From assembly GCA_945889565.1 (NCBI GenBank), contig CAMDBZ010000075.1, positions 1 through 7,804 of the forward strand: a stretch of DNA of 7,804 nt. The letters run 5' to 3'. The stretch is from Thermoflexus hugenholtzii JAD2 (GTDB lineage: Bacteria > Chloroflexota > Dehalococcoidia > UBA2979). The position numbers were made by a program, and so were the translations under genes. Position 1 is the first letter of the stretch. Each line of letters opens with the position of its first letter. The notes under the pieces were generated by a model. It saw nothing but the letters and a program-made list of their open reading frames with translations, searched no databases and was not told where the DNA came from. Below, in pieces: positions 6,786-7,804 of the stretch.

Positions 6786-7804
6786 CACGCGGCACCTCCG
6801 CCCAGGCGCGCGACCGCTCCGCGGAACGCCGCACCGCGCTGCTCGAAGTTCGCGTAGGCGTCGACGGACGTGCCCGCGGGCGCGAACAGCACCACGTCGC
6901 CCGCGCGCGCCAGTCGCGCTGCGGCCGCGACCGCCGCCTCGACGTCAGCGACCTGCTCGATGGCGGGGCCGCCGCCGGTGGCGACTGCGTCGCGCACGGC
7001 GGCCGCGAACAGCTCGCCGGCCTCGCCGAACGCGATCACCGCGCGACAACGCGTGGCGGCCTCGCGCGCGAGCGCGGCGAGCGGCAGGTCCTTGTGCCGG
7101 CCGCCGAGCAGCAGCACCAGCGGCTCCGTGAACGCGCGGATACCGGCCAGCGTGCGCTCGGGCGTCGTGGCGATCGAGTCGTTCACATACTGCACGCCGT
7201 CGACGATGGCGACGGGCTCGAGGCGGTGCGGGATGCCGGTGAACGCGCGCACGGCTGCCGCTGCGGCCTCGTCGCCGACGCCGAGGCGGCTCGCGATGGC
7301 CACCGCCGACAGCACGTTATCGACGTTGTGGTCGCCGCGCAGGCGGATGTCGGCGCGCGGGAGCACTGCGTGCTCGCGCCCCTGCTCGCGCCGCACGACC
7401 GTGTCGCCGGCCAGCGTCACGCCGTCGCCGGGCAGCGCGTGCACGCGCGCGGTGTAGGCGACGCGCCCGGGCGCCTCGCGGCTGAAGGCGAGCGCGACCT
7501 CGTCGTCGGCGTTGAAGATCGCCGTGTCGTCGCTCGTCTGGAACGCGAAGACGCGGCGCTTGAGCGCGACGTATGCGTCCCACGTGTAGCGGTCGAGGTG
7601 GTTCGGCGTCACGTTCGTGACGCATGCGAGCTGCGGGCTGCGCGACACGGTCTCGAGCTGCGTGTGCGAGAGCTCGAGCATGACGCGCGTGGTCGGGCCG
7701 ATGCGCTCGAGCAGGCCGAGCAGCCCGACGCCGATGTTGCCGCCGAGCACGTAGTCGGCGCCCGCAGCCTCGAGCATCGCGCCGACCAGCGCGGTGGTCG
7801 TGCT
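6785..7804 (-). CDS. murD: UDP-N-acetylmuramoyl-L-alanine--D-glutamate ligase MurD (partial, 5' end outside window)
   Basis: MurD adds D-Glu to UDP-MurNAc-L-Ala in the cytoplasm. The visible 339 residues begin inside the ATP-binding loop: the first codons read STTT, the end of the GTKGKSTT motif, so roughly the first 115 residues lie beyond the edge. Then come GGNIG (20-24 of the visible part), ELSHTQLE (44-51), NVTPNHLDRY (64-73), a lysine at 82 placed like the carbamylated lysine of E. coli MurD, GDHNVDN (157-163), HRLEPV (193-198), NDSIATTPER (208-217), GGRHKDLP (234-241) and PAGTSVDAYANFEQRG (309-324). The Thr, Lys, Ser and Phe that bind D-Glu in E. coli MurD (T321, K348, S415, F422 from memory) all have counterparts. 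The lysine of the usual NDSKATN is isoleucine here, which I recall as normal in Chloroflexota. The stop TGA shares one base with the ftsW ATG. The gene looks intact apart from the cut. Confidence 0.95.
   Translation of the reverse strand, partial: STTTALVGAMLEAAGADYVLGGNIGVGLLGLLERIGPTTRVMLELSHTQLETVSRSPQLACVTNVTPNHLDRYTWDAYVALKRRVFAFQTSDDTAIFNADDEVALAFSREAPGRVAYTARVHALPGDGVTLAGDTVVRREQGREHAVLPRADIRLRGDHNVDNVLSAVAIASRLGVGDEAAAAAVRAFTGIPHRLEPVAIVDGVQYVNDSIATTPERTLAGIRAFTEPLVLLLGGRHKDLPLAALAREAATRCRAVIAFGEAGELFAAAVRDAVATGGGPAIEQVADVEAAVAAAARLARAGDVVLFAPAGTSVDAYANFEQRGAAFRGAVARLGGGAA
6794..6799 (-). promoter_or_regulatory. Shine-Dalgarno site for ftsW
   Basis: The minus strand reads GGAGGT here, inside the last codons of murD. 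It is eight bases before the ATG at 6785 and five before the in-frame GTG at 6788. The spacing favours the ATG as the main ftsW start. This is the strongest ribosome binding site in the window, so ftsW may be initiated independently of ribosomes finishing murD. Confidence 0.75.

Overview
The window is a stretch of a division and cell wall (dcw) gene cluster. All genes lie on the minus strand, so transcription runs from position 7804 towards position 1. In transcription order they are murD (5' end cut by the window edge), ftsW, murG, murC, ddl, ftsQ and ftsA (3' end cut by the window edge). No stretch is left unassigned: every adjacent pair overlaps by 1 to 8 bases. I see no RNA gene, mobile element, repeat array, CRISPR, terminator or convincing internal promoter. 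The base composition is very GC-rich, about 70% or more by eye, which explains the many long antisense open frames that I leave out.

The organism is a bacterium that makes peptidoglycan. Several recalled sequence details point to Chloroflexota or a nearby high-GC terrestrial lineage: the NDSIATTPER stretch in MurD, the FLPDVRPG loop in MurG where HEQN is usual, EADEY in MurC, and the general look of FtsA. This is an inference from memory of the families, not a search result, and I hold it at about 0.6.

The genes act in one pathway. MurC and MurD add L-Ala and D-Glu to UDP-MurNAc in the cytoplasm, and Ddl makes the D-Ala-D-Ala dipeptide for the later MurF step. MurG adds GlcNAc to make lipid II at the inner face of the membrane, and FtsW polymerises lipid II at the septum. 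FtsQ links the septal synthase to the divisome, and FtsA anchors FtsZ filaments to the membrane. All visible genes look intact and functional. The points worth a second look are the absence of murB from its usual place between murC and ddl, the nested start codons at three consecutive junctions, and a few motif departures in MurG, MurD and MurC. I see no new biological system here; this is a core housekeeping region.
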